This document shows, piece after piece, positions 8,701 through 17,458 of a stretch of DNA of 64,000 nt (the first letter of the stretch is position 1; the number at the start of each line of letters is the position of its first letter). Source of the DNA: Flavobacterium sp. TR2 (lineage in GTDB: Bacteria; Bacteroidota; Bacteroidia; Flavobacteriales; Flavobacteriaceae); contig NZ_CP104307.1 in NCBI RefSeq assembly GCF_025252405.1, positions 806,001 to 870,000 on the forward strand. Direction: 5' to 3'. The notes beneath the pieces are model-generated. The model was given only the letters and a program-made list of their open reading frames with translations. It was not told where the DNA came from and ran no database searches. Made by a program: the position numbers and the translations under genes.

Positions 8701-11453
8701 GGTGTATTAATGCATTTTGTCTGTGCATTTGTACCTGTAGCTGAACTTAATGTTATCGTATTGTCTGGAGTAACCGCTATTGTACCTGAAACAGAACCAC
8801 CTCCACAGCCTCCTGTCAAAGCAACTGTATAATTATATGGACTTCCAACACTTACTGTTGGAGTTCCGCTTATTGTAACCACATTTGCGGCCCAGCTCCC
8901 TGTAACCCCAGATGGCAGACCCGTAAAAGTTGCACCTGTTGCTCCAGTTGTGTTGTACGTAATATTTGTAATCGGTGTATTAATACATTTTGTCTGTGCA
9001 TTTGTACCTACAGCTGAACTTAATGCTATTGTATTATTCGGATTAACCGTTATTGTTCCTGAAGCTGTTATTGTTCCGCATCCTCCTGTTAAAGTAACTG
9101 TATAATTATAAGGACTTGCTGAATTTACTGTTGGGGCTCCACTTATGGTAACCACATTTGCCGTCCAACTTCCTGTAACTCCAGATGGCAGACCTGAAAA
9201 AGTTGCTCCTGTTGCTCCTGTTGTAGCATACCTAATATTTGTAATGGGTGTATTAAGGCAAGCTATCTGCGTATCTGTGCCTGTAGCTGAACTTAACGTT
9301 ATTGTGTTGTTTGAATTGTTTGAAGTTACATTCCAAGTCCCCGTATTAGTGCAACCTTTTAATGAAGTTGTCAAATTATAAGTTCTCGCAGTTAAACCTG
9401 TTATATTTTTAGTCGTTGCAGTAAAACCTGCTGGATTAGAAGTCCAAGAATAAGAATATGGATCTGTCCAAACTGGAGAGTTAACAAGGCTTGATGCTGG
9501 CAATCCCGCACTTCCAACAGACGCAACTGTTGTTCCCGTACCTTCATTAAAACTAAAACCCGCTAGCAGACCAGTTTGTGATGCATTATAAACAACAAAA
9601 CCTGATGCCATGCTAGTAACCTCGGCCTGAGAAAGAGCTTTATTCCAAAATCCTAATTTAAAAACTTCTCCTGTATAACCTCCACCAGTTGCATCCACTG
9701 TTCCCCAGCCAAATCTTGTAGGATCACTACTTGATCCGTAATTTGTAACGGCCGAACCCCCTTCAACTTTTTTAGAACCGTCGACATAAATTTTAATTCC
9801 GTTTGTTGTTCCATCTGCTGTTACTGCGATATGATGCCAACCATTATCATTAGGATAATTAGCGCTTAAAGACATATCAACCTGACCTCCATTAAGAGTA
9901 TAACAAATTAAGTTTCCGTTTATAAAACCAATTTCTACAGCATCATTTTGTCCAAAAAGTGACATCCTGTTTGCTGCTATGGCTGTAGCTCGATCAAATT
10001 TTACCCACCCTTCAATAGTAAAGGCCGCTCTGTTTGAAAGCAATGAAGTCCCTAAATTAACATATTGATTGTTTGCACTTGTAAAAGCCAACGAAGCTGG
10101 CGTTAAAGCATTTGTAATTGTAATCGATCCATCAGCAGATGCTGGACAGGTTGTTTTTCCCACTGTTGCTGTAGGTGTAGGCGGTGTACTATAGTTATAA
10201 ATAGAAACAGGTCCGAAAGTAAGCTTACAAAAAGATTTTGTTGCCACAATTGTATAATCACCGGTAGTATTAAACGTCCCGAAACTTATTGCACTTCCTG
10301 TTCCTGCAATAGCAGACCCAACCGCAGTTGTCCCACGATATAACTGATAACTAACTCCTGTTTCTGATCCTGATAACCCTATTGGCGTTCCTGCAACTGT
10401 GCTACAGTAACCTCCACTAGTTCCAGTCATTGTAAATGATGTTAATGAACAATTTGAAGCACTTACATTTACAATTCCACTAACTGCTGAGAAATAGGTG
10501 TTGTTTTGATTCGTTGCTACTGAACTTGTACTACCCCATGATCCTGCTATTGTATCGGCTCCTCCTAATATAAGTTTATTGGCAGTATGTGTTAAACCCC
10601 CACCTAAGTTAGCTACGGAGGCGATAGACAAAGTACCAGTTATTGTTAGTCCTATACTGAATGTAGTGGTTCCAGAACTAATCGTTAAATTATTAAAAGT
10701 ATCAAATATATTAGTAGGTAAAGTATTCGTTGCTGTTAATTGAACTGTTCCTGATCCAGGAATAAAACTATTTGAATTACTACTATTTGCGAGAGCAAAG
10801 CCCTGACAAACGAGTAATCCTCCATTTGTCATATTCAAAGCTCCTCTTCTATTATTAGCATTACTTTCTCCTAATGTTACAATACCATTTACTGTAAGTC
10901 GGCCTGTAGAGCCAGTATATGATAACGTTGAAGTATTAGAGCTAGTTGGAGACATAGATAATGACGCACAAGTAAATGTTCCATCAACCACTACATTATG
11001 ATTTGAAACTATAAGGACATTGTCAACTGGACTTGGAGGCCCTCCGGTTGTGCGGTAAGTCTGTCCTGTATTATTAGATGATGCATTTGCTGTCAAGGTT
11101 AAACTTGTATTACTCGCTATAGATGCAACAGTACCAATTGCTGTTCCCCCTTGAGTGGTTATAACTGAACCTATTGACAACTGAGTTAAAAAAAGCGTTG
11201 AAGTTCCTGTAACAGTATTAGTACCTGTAGAAGAAGTAATAGTACCTGTTCTATTTAAATTAGCGTTAACCCAAGTTCCCGCAGCACTCCAATTTCCAGA
11301 AGTAGCACTTGTTCTGCTTTGAGAAAAAATAGTCTGCGTAAACACAAAAAACATCCCAACACAAAGTAATCCTAAACTTGGTGTACTTAATCTTTTGAGG
11401 AAAGATTTAGAGGAAATGAAAAATAAAAACGAGTAAAGTAATTTTCTCATCAT
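5772..11453 (-). CDS. Giant T9SS surface protein with LamG-like domain and six 91-aa repeats
   Basis: About 1893 residues from the ATG at 11453 (the next codon is also ATG; in-frame ATG at 11510 and TTG at 11519 exist but give a poor leader). A long signal region ends at T-I-F-S-Q-S. N-terminal beta-rich segments are followed by a LamG/concanavalin-like domain (F-T-I-E-G-W-V-K-F; N-G-W-H-H-I-A-V-T; I-Y-V-D-G-S). Six tandem repeats of 91 residues (DNA about 7680-9320) each carry two Cys and the motif P-S-G-V-T-G-x-W then V-V-T-I-S-G-T-P-T; they resemble Ig/PKD-type stalk repeats. The last 515 or so residues are the C-terminal module shared with the two neighbours, ending in a T9SS sorting domain (K-K-V-I-F). 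Adhesion or glycan binding is inferred from LamG and Ig-like content. Confidence 0.88.
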   Translation of the reverse strand: MMRKLLYSFLFFISSKSFLKRLSTPSLGLLCVGMFFVFTQTIFSQSRTSATSGNWSAAGTWVNANLNRTGTITSSTGTNTVTGTSTLFLTQLSIGSVITTQGGTAIGTVASIASNTSLTLTANASSNNTGQTYRTTGGPPSPVDNVLIVSNHNVVVDGTFTCASLSMSPTSSNTSTLSYTGSTGRLTVNGIVTLGESNANNRRGALNMTNGGLLVCQGFALANSSNSNSFIPGSGTVQLTATNTLPTNIFDTFNNLTISSGTTTFSIGLTITGTLSIASVANLGGGLTHTANKLILGGADTIAGSWGSTSSVATNQNNTYFSAVSGIVNVSASNCSLTSFTMTGTSGGYCSTVAGTPIGLSGSETGVSYQLYRGTTAVGSAIAGTGSAISFGTFNTTGDYTIVATKSFCKLTFGPVSIYNYSTPPTPTATVGKTTCPASADGSITITNALTPASLAFTSANNQYVNLGTSLLSNRAAFTIEGWVKFDRATAIAANRMSLFGQNDAVEIGFINGNLICYTLNGGQVDMSLSANYPNDNGWHHIAVTADGTTNGIKIYVDGSKKVEGGSAVTNYGSSSDPTRFGWGTVDATGGGYTGEVFKLGFWNKALSQAEVTSMASGFVVYNASQTGLLAGFSFNEGTGTTVASVGSAGLPASSLVNSPVWTDPYSYSWTSNPAGFTATTKNITGLTARTYNLTTSLKGCTNTGTWNVTSNNSNNTITLSSATGTDTQIACLNTPITNIRYATTGATGATFSGLPSGVTGSWTANVVTISGAPTVNSASPYNYTVTLTGGCGTITASGTITVNPNNTIALSSAVGTNAQTKCINTPITNITYNTTGATGATFTGLPSGVTGSWAANVVTISGTPTVSVGSPYNYTVALTGGCGGGSVSGTIAVTPDNTITLSSATGTNAQTKCINTPITNITYNTTGATGATFLGLPSGVTGGWAANVVTISGTPTVSAGSPYNYTVTLTGGCGNVSTSGTITVTPDNTITLSSAAGTNAQTRCINTPITNITYNTTGATGATFSGLPSGVTGGWTANVVTISGTPTVSAGSPYNYTVTLTGGCGNVSTSGTITVTPDNTITLSSATGTNAQTKCINTPITNITYNTTGATGATFSGLPSGVTGGWAANVVTISGTPTVSAGSPYNYTVTLTGGCGNVSTSGTITVNPNNTIALSSAVGTDSQTVCANTAITSITYATTGATGATFSGLPSGVTGGWSGNVVTISGTPTTEVGSPFNYTVTLTNGCGNISATGTITVNPQPTTPSVSHTNVSCGTLGSITLNNLPTGNWRVNQSGQRSNQYYRVNIETTLVIGQLQAGTYDFTVTDMNTGCVSNVASVVILDTSSSTEWDGNGWTNGAPNQNSSVTISSVTPNQPFESMVGADLTVCSLIVNVPNGPSDPDVIIPPTMTLTVTNDITSNGKLSFESGSSLLQSESAVNTGTISYKRKVSMRRFDVVYWATPVTDAGLTMRKFSPNTLFDKYHYWNATTSQWVLSNYGIEVMKKGQGYSIRGPQNFDLVTPSTFEGIFVGTPNNGDVSVPVVQNKLNLLGNPYPSPINANKLLLENKDEIGALYFWTHNQPPQVIPGTNTFKYNSSDFVVYNGVGSTRVSGDPVTGPDEFKGYIGAGQAFFSTTPGTVIKFNNGLREKSTQNTQFYKTANEVEKNRLWLNIANTQGAFKQLLIGYVEGATNGIDPIFDATTMGSNSYLDFYSINESKKLTIQGRSLPFNNAEVIPLGYKSGVDDKGDRNFTISIDHADGLFTTQPVYLEDKETGKIVDLRKENYTFFSVAGTNTTRFTLRYTNKTLGTDDFENLENTVLVSVKDKTLKIVSSKETLKEVRIYNVGAQLLYSKDKINASELQIANLNSSDQVILVKITLENGHTITKKVIFSNL
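7680..9320 (-). repeat. Six in-frame tandem repeats of 273 bp
   Basis: Units are spaced exactly 273 bp apart (for example, the sequence ttaatgcat recurs at 8161, 8434 and 8707). Repeats 3-5 (in protein order) differ at only a few residues, while the outermost copies are more diverged. This pattern fits recent internal duplication by unequal recombination within the coding sequence. Confidence 0.9.
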
Positions 11454-11609
11454 ATAACAGTAGGTATTTGTTTTAAATTTGTTTTTGGTTTGCTTAAAGC
11501 AAAATGGCATTGTTTTCAAGAAACTAAATGTTCCTGTGGTATTATATTGGATTCCAAATTTTTAGATTTTAGGCTTTTTGCCAAAACTTAAAAATGTTAA
11601 AATTCCGTA

Positions 11610-11617
11610 CAAAAATA
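11610..11617 (-). promoter_or_regulatory. Possible -7 element (TATTTTTG) for the giant surface gene
   Basis: On the minus strand the site reads TATTTTTG, matching the Bacteroidota TAnnTTTG element. It implies a 5' leader of about 150 nt to the ATG at 11453. No clear -33 TTTG is seen, so the call is tentative. Confidence 0.35.
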
Positions 11618-11731
11618 TTTAAATTAGCCTAATACACAAGGTTATAATTTATTTCTTTTTATAAAATATTAACAAATTTCAGAATTAATTTATAACTATT
11701 TGACCATTACTCAATTTAAACGTTAAAACGC

Positions 11732-12214
11732 ATGAAAAACCCGACGAATAGCACTTTTACCATCAAAGAAGCTTTACAAAAGTTAGAGCATTTTTGTGCC
11801 TATCAAGAACGTTGTCATGACGAAGTAGTGGCCAAATTATACACCCTAAAAATGACTCGAGACGAGATTGACAGTATTGTCGTACAGCTCATTGAAGGAA
11901 ATTTTTTAAACGAAACCCGTTTTGCCTGCAGCTTTGCAAGAGGCAAACACAGGATCAAACATTGGGGAAAAATCAGAATCACCAATGAACTCAAAGCAAG
12001 AAATATTTCTTCAACAAATATTACCTTGGCTTTGAAAGAAATTTCAGCTGAAGAGTATTTTGAAACTTTTGAAAATTTAGCGGAAAGATGTTGGAATAGT
12101 ATTTCAGAAAACAATCTTCTTAAAAAACGCAAAAAGTTTTGCGACTATATGCTGCGAAGAGGTTACGAAAGCGGTCTCGTGTATGAAAAAGTTAAGGAAT
12201 TAGAAGAAAAATAA
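11732..12214 (+). CDS. recX: RecX family regulatory protein
   Basis: 160 residues, ATG start. The three-helix repeat pattern of RecX is visible: an A-L-x-x-L-E-x-x-C-x-x-Q-E-R-C-H-D-E-V N-terminal motif, D-E-I-D-S-I-V-V-Q-L-I-E-G-N-F-L-N-E-T-R-F-A in the middle, and a C-terminal helix with K-F-C-D-Y-M-L-R-R-G-Y-E. Length is normal for the family. RecX binds the RecA filament and limits its recombinase and co-protease activity. recA is not in the window; the gene stands alone between two giant surface-protein genes, divergent from one and upstream of the other. No close promoter was recognised. Confidence 0.9.
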   Translation: MKNPTNSTFTIKEALQKLEHFCAYQERCHDEVVAKLYTLKMTRDEIDSIVVQLIEGNFLNETRFACSFARGKHRIKHWGKIRITNELKARNISSTNITLALKEISAEEYFETFENLAERCWNSISENNLLKKRKKFCDYMLRRGYESGLVYEKVKELEEK

Positions 12215-12484
12215 TCTTCGATTTTTACTTTAAAAAAACGTTTTTACCTCTCGCCAAAACCACTTCAATCATTCTTCTTAAAAATCCTAAATTACTCCAC
12301 AGAAACTAAAACAACTTTCAGTTATAAAATATTCCTTTTTTGAAGAATTTATACCAAACTAGACGTTTTTTAGTCTAAAAGTTCAAAAAAGAGTCTCAAA
12401 AAAAGCCATTATTTGAGATTATTCCTATAATATTTTTTAGTGTTTTATAAGAATACTTGCCGAACATTAAAATTTTTAATGCAA

Positions 12485-12516
12485 TTCATCGACTATTTTT
12501 TCAGTTCATCGATTAT
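12485..12516 (+). promoter_or_regulatory. Direct repeat TTCATCGAyTAT, candidate activator site
   Basis: TTCATCGACTAT (12485-12496) and TTCATCGATTAT (12505-12516) differ at one base and start exactly 20 bp apart, about 47 bp before the -7 element. The position and helical phasing fit a dimeric activator. The same 20-bp TCGA spacing occurs at 1540-1565. Confidence 0.5.
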
Positions 12517-12562
12517 ATCGGGGTTCTCAAAACCTCGCCGATCTTGAGCTCGTAGATGTATC

Positions 12563-12570
12563 TATCTTTG
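12563..12570 (+). promoter_or_regulatory. TAnnTTTG promoter element (TATCTTTG)
   Basis: TATCTTTG matches the Bacteroidota -7 consensus. A TTG at 12544-12546 lies 16 bp upstream, slightly close for a -33 element. The expected transcript start near 12577 gives a leader of about 48 nt to the ATG at 12625. Confidence 0.65.
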
Positions 12571-12624
12571 CGGCGGTTCAAAAAATCCTATGCCAGCATA
12601 ACAAATTGATAGAAAACATTTAAC

Positions 12625-15600
12625 ATGAAAAAAACTTTACTTTTATTCTTATTGTTGCCTTTTTTTGGATTTGCTCAGTTGAGCGGCAATTATGTCATTA
12701 GCTCGACTAAAACTGACTCACAATTCAAAACCCTTACAGAAGCAATTGCAAAATTGAATGATGTTGGAATAGAAGGAAATGTTCAGTTTCTTTTAGATGA
12801 AAATCAAAATTTAACTTCCCAGTTAACCATTACCCGCTTTAAAAATAAAAACGGCAACACGGTTACTATAAAACCAAATGCAGGGAAAGACATTATCATA
12901 ACTGGAAAAGTTCGTGATGGCGGATTGATCGCGCTTAATAATGCGGACAATGTTACTATTGACGGAAATAATGGAACTGCAGACAATAAGCTAAAGATTT
13001 ACAACAATTTTAATGACAATAGTAACAACTATGCAAAACGAGTTGGCATTTGGCTTTACAAAAAGTCTGAGAATAATAAATTTCAGAATTTAACTGTCGA
13101 ATTAAACCCAATAGGAGCTGAAATTGGAACCATATCAACTGGAATTTTAGCTTCTGGAGATAGCTTTGACAGTAACGGAAATAACTCCAACAATACCATC
13201 CAAAATGTCACTTTTGCAAATGTCAAGCAAGCTATTGTTGTAAAGGGCCAAAACAAAACCAATACAGGATGGAAAATTGTAAACAACAAAATATCATCTG
13301 CAACTCAGACTACGAGACCATTTTTAGGTATCTCAATTTCAAACGTTACTAATTATACGGTAACTGGAAATATAGTAGACGGAATAAAAATACCTTCAAA
13401 TTTTGATGGATCGTCTGCTTTCTCTGGGATATATTTAGAAGACGCCGATAATGGAACTGTTTCAAATAATACGGTCTCAAATATAGAAAACCGTAGAGGC
13501 TACCCTACTGGCTATGCCGTTTACATTAAAGGAAATAGTGCGATTGTTTCTCAAAACATAGTTTCTAATTTTTTCACAAACGCTGGAAGTGCGTTAGGAA
13601 TTAAAGTAGAAGGAGATGATGCGTCGATATTTAACAATAAAATCAGTTCTATAATTTCCGATCAAGCAGTAACTGCCAGCGGAATTTACACCACAGGAAA
13701 CAATCAATTAATATACAACAACTTTGTACTCGATGTAGCTTCTGCTGGAGGCGGCGGTGTAAGCAGCCAGAATGCTTTTGGTATTTATATCGATAATGGC
13801 ACTACTGTCAAATTATATCACAACACCGTAAAACTTGTTACAAACCAGCCTACTGGATGTTCTTCTGCCTTATATGTAAGAAGTGCTTCTGGACTTGACA
13901 TCAGAAACAATATTTTTGTAAATGCGCAAACTTCGGGAAGCGAACGTTTTGCCGTTTATTTTGAATCAGCAGATATTTCAAAAATACCAACGTTAAACTA
14001 TAATAACTACTACAGCTCGCAATATGTGGGCACATTGGGAAGCTATTACAGTTCGGCAAACAAAAAAACCACTTTTGAAGAGTGGAGACAAGCGACAAAC
14101 AAAGAGACTAATTCTAAAAATGAAAACCCTCTGTTTCTGAACAACAGCTTGTATTTAAATGCGAATAATGCCGCTAATAAAACACTGGTAGGAACTCCAA
14201 TAGCAATTGTACCAGCTGATATTGACAACAACACAAGGCTAAAACCATATATGGGAGCACATGAACTTATCCCGTGTGCACCAACTCAGGATCCTTCTGT
14301 ATTTGGAGACAACAAATGGATTGGATATGTTTACAAATGGGCAGATACTGATGTTGTTCCAACTATTGGCTATAATGAAACGCCAAACACCTCTTTGGCA
14401 ACCTATATTGGAACTGTAACTGAAAACCAAAACTTTGACAGAGATGTTAAAAAAGGAGCCATAACAGGTGTAACTGAAAATTTCCCATGCGAAACGCCTC
14501 CTATCGACAATTTCTTGGTGCGCTACAAAATGCGCACAAAAGTTACAGAAGCGGGCCTTTACAATTTCATGATAGCTGGAGATGATGCAATCAGATTATA
14601 TATTAATGGCAAAATCGTTTTGGAAAGATGGGGCAGAGGAAATCCGACGGTCAACTCTGTTTTATTTAGCCTTGAAGCAAACAAAGATTATGACTTTGTT
14701 ATAGATTATTATGAAGTAAAAGACGATGCCAGAGCTGCATTTTCATTTGGCTTGCCAAAAGGAGATCCAACAGTATTTGGAGATAAAGTCTGGAATGTGT
14801 ACGGTTATAATAAAAGCGATATAACTTTACAGTCTGCAGTCTACGCAGGATATTACGTTGATCCTAATCCAAATGCTAATTCAACAGCATTCTGGACAAC
14901 TGCAACATCTCCTTCTACAGCAAGCAACTGGCAAGGAGCTCCAATGCCGAATGACTATTTTACTGTAGTTTCAAAACGTAAAGGTTTTGCTTGTGGCCAA
15001 TACCAAATACAAGTGGCGAATTACGATGACGATCTTCAAATTTTTGTAGATGGCATTGAAGTTTTCTACGAAAAAGGCAACACAGATACGCCTGTATTGG
15101 TCAAAAATGGAAAGATTTTTTCTTTAAACAGCAAAACCGAAATAGAAATACGCTTAAAAGAGAATGGTGGCGGAGCAAAATCTTCTGTTATTTTTATTAA
15201 CGTTCCAAATAATGGAAGCGGCAATGCAAATGGCAGCGCACTAGTAATAAGTACAAATACAGAGTTAAAAGCTGATCTTACCGTTTGTTCTTGTACAATA
15301 AACGACAAAATCACTTTGACTGTTCCAAAAGACATTACCTTAACGGTTGACGAAGACATAAAGGTTCTTGGAGAAGGAAAACTGCTCATTCTAAATGGAG
15401 GATCATTGCTTCAAACTTCGACCAGTGATAAATTGTTTACCGGAAGCAAAAATGCTTTTGAAATCCAAAGAACGGTCAATGTCGTTCGTTATGACGTAAC
15501 ATATTGGTCATCGCCAGTAAGCGGCTTATCAATGCATGATTTGTCGCCAGAAACTTTGTTTGACAAATTTCATTATTGGAATTCTACAAATAACACATGG

Positions 15601-16779
15601 GTTCCTAACAATTATGGAACGAAAACGATGATCGCTGGAAATGGATACAGCATTAGGGCGCCACAGACGTATGATCTTACCAATCCAAAAGATTTTACTG
15701 CAAAATTTACAGGCGCACCAAACAATGGAGATATTCCAGTTCAGCTTACAAGCGGAAAACTGAATTTATTAGGCAACCCTTATCCTTCTTCTATTGATGC
15801 AGCAGAATTCATTAGAAACAATGGAGATATTGGACCTTTATATTTCTGGTCACATAATACGCCTCCGAAAAAAATTGAAGGAACAAATACATTTACCTAT
15901 GATAGCGCAGATTTTGCTGTCTACACACTGATGGGAGAAACTCAGCCGTCTCCAAAAGGGCAAGCTCCTACGGGATATATTGGTGCTGGCCAAGGTTTCT
16001 TTATTCTGCCAAAAGTGAGTTCTGCTTTATTTAAAAACTCTCAAAGAGTTAAGGCCAATAATACTTCGTTCTTTAAAGTAACTGAAAAGACTAGTGACAT
16101 AGAAAAAAATCGTTTATGGCTAAATCTGACCAATACAGATGGGGCTTTCAAACAAATACTGGTTGGTTATGCAACTGGAGCAACCAACAGTCTGGATTAC
16201 AATTACGACGCAACTTCAATGGGAAGCAATACTTACCTTGATTTTTACAGCATCAACGAAGCTAAAAAATTAACTGTTCAAGGCCGTGCCCTGCCTTTTG
16301 ACAATACAGACACTGTACCTTTAGGCTATAAGAGCACTATAGAGGGTAATCTTACGATCTCGATTGATCACGCTGACGGATTCTTTGGTGCACAGGCTGT
16401 CTACTTAGAAGACAAAACAACTGGTCAAATAATAGACTTGCGAAAAGAGAATTATACTTTTAAAACTGCTATCGGAACTTTTACAGCACGTTTTTCATTG
16501 CGTTATACCAACAAAACATTAGGTACAGATGATTTTGAAAATGCAAAAGACGGAGTTCTAGTTGCTGTAAAATCTAAAGTCTTAAATGTAACGAGCGGAG
16601 CAGAAAACATTAAAGAAGTTCAAATCTACACGATTGGCGGACAATTGCTTTACAATAAAGCTAAAATTGATGCAAAAGAATTAGAAATAGCAAACTTGCA
16701 TTCTAGCAATCAGGTTTTATTGGTAAAAGTAATTTTAGAAAACGAACATACAGTTACTAAAAAGATTATTTTCAATTAG
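12625..16779 (+). CDS. T9SS-secreted parallel beta-helix / PA14-like surface protein
   Basis: 1384 residues with a classic signal peptide (ends G-F-A-Q). Residues about 30-500 show the pattern of a right-handed parallel beta-helix: many I-x-x-N-x-I/V and N-N-x-x-x-N ladder repeats as in pectate-lyase-like proteins. Residues about 555-710 contain a PA14-like domain (V-R-Y-K-M-R-T-K-V; Y-N-F-M-I-A-G-D-D-A-I-R-L-Y-I-N-G-K), and a second related block follows to about 860. From about residue 882 comes the C-terminal module of some 500 residues shared with the two large surface proteins upstream, ending in a T9SS sorting domain (K-K-I-I-F-N). PA14 and beta-helix suggest carbohydrate binding or processing; no catalytic residues could be assigned. 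Confidence 0.88.
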   Translation: MKKTLLLFLLLPFFGFAQLSGNYVISSTKTDSQFKTLTEAIAKLNDVGIEGNVQFLLDENQNLTSQLTITRFKNKNGNTVTIKPNAGKDIIITGKVRDGGLIALNNADNVTIDGNNGTADNKLKIYNNFNDNSNNYAKRVGIWLYKKSENNKFQNLTVELNPIGAEIGTISTGILASGDSFDSNGNNSNNTIQNVTFANVKQAIVVKGQNKTNTGWKIVNNKISSATQTTRPFLGISISNVTNYTVTGNIVDGIKIPSNFDGSSAFSGIYLEDADNGTVSNNTVSNIENRRGYPTGYAVYIKGNSAIVSQNIVSNFFTNAGSALGIKVEGDDASIFNNKISSIISDQAVTASGIYTTGNNQLIYNNFVLDVASAGGGGVSSQNAFGIYIDNGTTVKLYHNTVKLVTNQPTGCSSALYVRSASGLDIRNNIFVNAQTSGSERFAVYFESADISKIPTLNYNNYYSSQYVGTLGSYYSSANKKTTFEEWRQATNKETNSKNENPLFLNNSLYLNANNAANKTLVGTPIAIVPADIDNNTRLKPYMGAHELIPCAPTQDPSVFGDNKWIGYVYKWADTDVVPTIGYNETPNTSLATYIGTVTENQNFDRDVKKGAITGVTENFPCETPPIDNFLVRYKMRTKVTEAGLYNFMIAGDDAIRLYINGKIVLERWGRGNPTVNSVLFSLEANKDYDFVIDYYEVKDDARAAFSFGLPKGDPTVFGDKVWNVYGYNKSDITLQSAVYAGYYVDPNPNANSTAFWTTATSPSTASNWQGAPMPNDYFTVVSKRKGFACGQYQIQVANYDDDLQIFVDGIEVFYEKGNTDTPVLVKNGKIFSLNSKTEIEIRLKENGGGAKSSVIFINVPNNGSGNANGSALVISTNTELKADLTVCSCTINDKITLTVPKDITLTVDEDIKVLGEGKLLILNGGSLLQTSTSDKLFTGSKNAFEIQRTVNVVRYDVTYWSSPVSGLSMHDLSPETLFDKFHYWNSTNNTWVPNNYGTKTMIAGNGYSIRAPQTYDLTNPKDFTAKFTGAPNNGDIPVQLTSGKLNLLGNPYPSSIDAAEFIRNNGDIGPLYFWSHNTPPKKIEGTNTFTYDSADFAVYTLMGETQPSPKGQAPTGYIGAGQGFFILPKVSSALFKNSQRVKANNTSFFKVTEKTSDIEKNRLWLNLTNTDGAFKQILVGYATGATNSLDYNYDATSMGSNTYLDFYSINEAKKLTVQGRALPFDNTDTVPLGYKSTIEGNLTISIDHADGFFGAQAVYLEDKTTGQIIDLRKENYTFKTAIGTFTARFSLRYTNKTLGTDDFENAKDGVLVAVKSKVLNVTSGAENIKEVQIYTIGGQLLYNKAKIDAKELEIANLHSSNQVLLVKVILENEHTVTKKIIFN

Positions 16780-16802
16780 TAAAATTATACTTCTTAGCGC
16801 TT

Positions 16803-16845
16803 AAAAACAGAAAAACCATCAGCAGTTGATGGTTTTTCTGTTTTT
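16803..16845. terminator. Bidirectional terminator hairpin
   Basis: Two 19-nt arms (16803-16821 and 16827-16845) pair perfectly around the 5-nt loop GCAGT. A-run and T-run flank the GC part on both sides, so it works for the beta-helix gene on the plus strand and the membrane-protein gene on the minus strand. It overlaps the latter's stop codon. Confidence 0.9.
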
Positions 16846-17458
16846 ATTCTTCTTTCAATTCGTCTATTACTTTTTTGATCTCTTTGGCGTATTTGCCATA
16901 AAACTTTTGAACCCACCATTCTAAAGAAACTCCCATAGACACTACTGTAAAAACTACAATGGCAAAAAACCCAAATAATTGTCCTTTAGAGAATTCATGG
17001 CTTAATAAATTAGAGGTTTTAGAAATGCCATAAAAATAAAAGCCCAATAAATAAATGACTAAAAAAGGCGTTAGCGAAAACCCAAATGTTTTGTATAATT
17101 CCATATTCAGCCTAATATCAAAATAAGTCTCATACAAACTATCTTTTGTTCTTAAAGTTGTTGCATTTAGCCTTTTAAAAAAGAAATATAATTTCGCTAA
17201 ATAATAAATGCAAACTCCTAAAAACAAACTGTAAATTAAATAATACAAAAAAAACATCTGCTCGTTAAAATGGCAAATCAACGGAATCGTTCCGATAAAA
17301 AGCATCGATACAATTTGATACACAAATTCATTCCTAAGGTTTTTTCTGATTTTGTCTAATGGCGTATTGGCAGATTGAATCTTTTCTAAATTTGTTGGCA
17401 GAACAACATCTTGAGTTTTTTCGTTGTTCCAAGCGTTTTGTATATCGTTAAAATCCAT
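16844..17458 (-). CDS. Four-TM membrane protein, putative anti-sigma partner
   Basis: 204 residues, ATG start. A soluble N-terminus (M-D-F-N-D-I-Q-N-A-W-N-N) is followed by about four hydrophobic segments (near residues 48-66, 70-90, 125-145 and 160-180). The start overlaps the upstream sigma factor gene by 11 bp, so the two are translationally coupled. In Bacteroidota such small membrane proteins encoded directly after an ECF sigma factor often act as its membrane anchor or anti-sigma factor; that is inference from position, as no anti-sigma motif is certain. Confidence 0.7.
   Translation of the reverse strand: MDFNDIQNAWNNEKTQDVVLPTNLEKIQSANTPLDKIRKNLRNEFVYQIVSMLFIGTIPLICHFNEQMFFLYYLIYSLFLGVCIYYLAKLYFFFKRLNATTLRTKDSLYETYFDIRLNMELYKTFGFSLTPFLVIYLLGFYFYGISKTSNLLSHEFSKGQLFGFFAIVVFTVVSMGVSLEWWVQKFYGKYAKEIKKVIDELKEE

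Larger units (their letters stand above)
12215..12624. other. 410-bp intergenic region, holds the promoter of the beta-helix surface gene
   Basis: No gene or strong terminator for recX is visible. The right half contains a direct-repeat motif (12485-12516) and a TAnnTTTG promoter element (12563-12570), both listed separately. Confidence 0.6.

Noticed and set aside
7680..9320. CRISPR-like regular spacing
   Set aside because: The 273-bp period is in frame, and the whole unit encodes a repeated protein domain; there are no short repeats with variable spacers.
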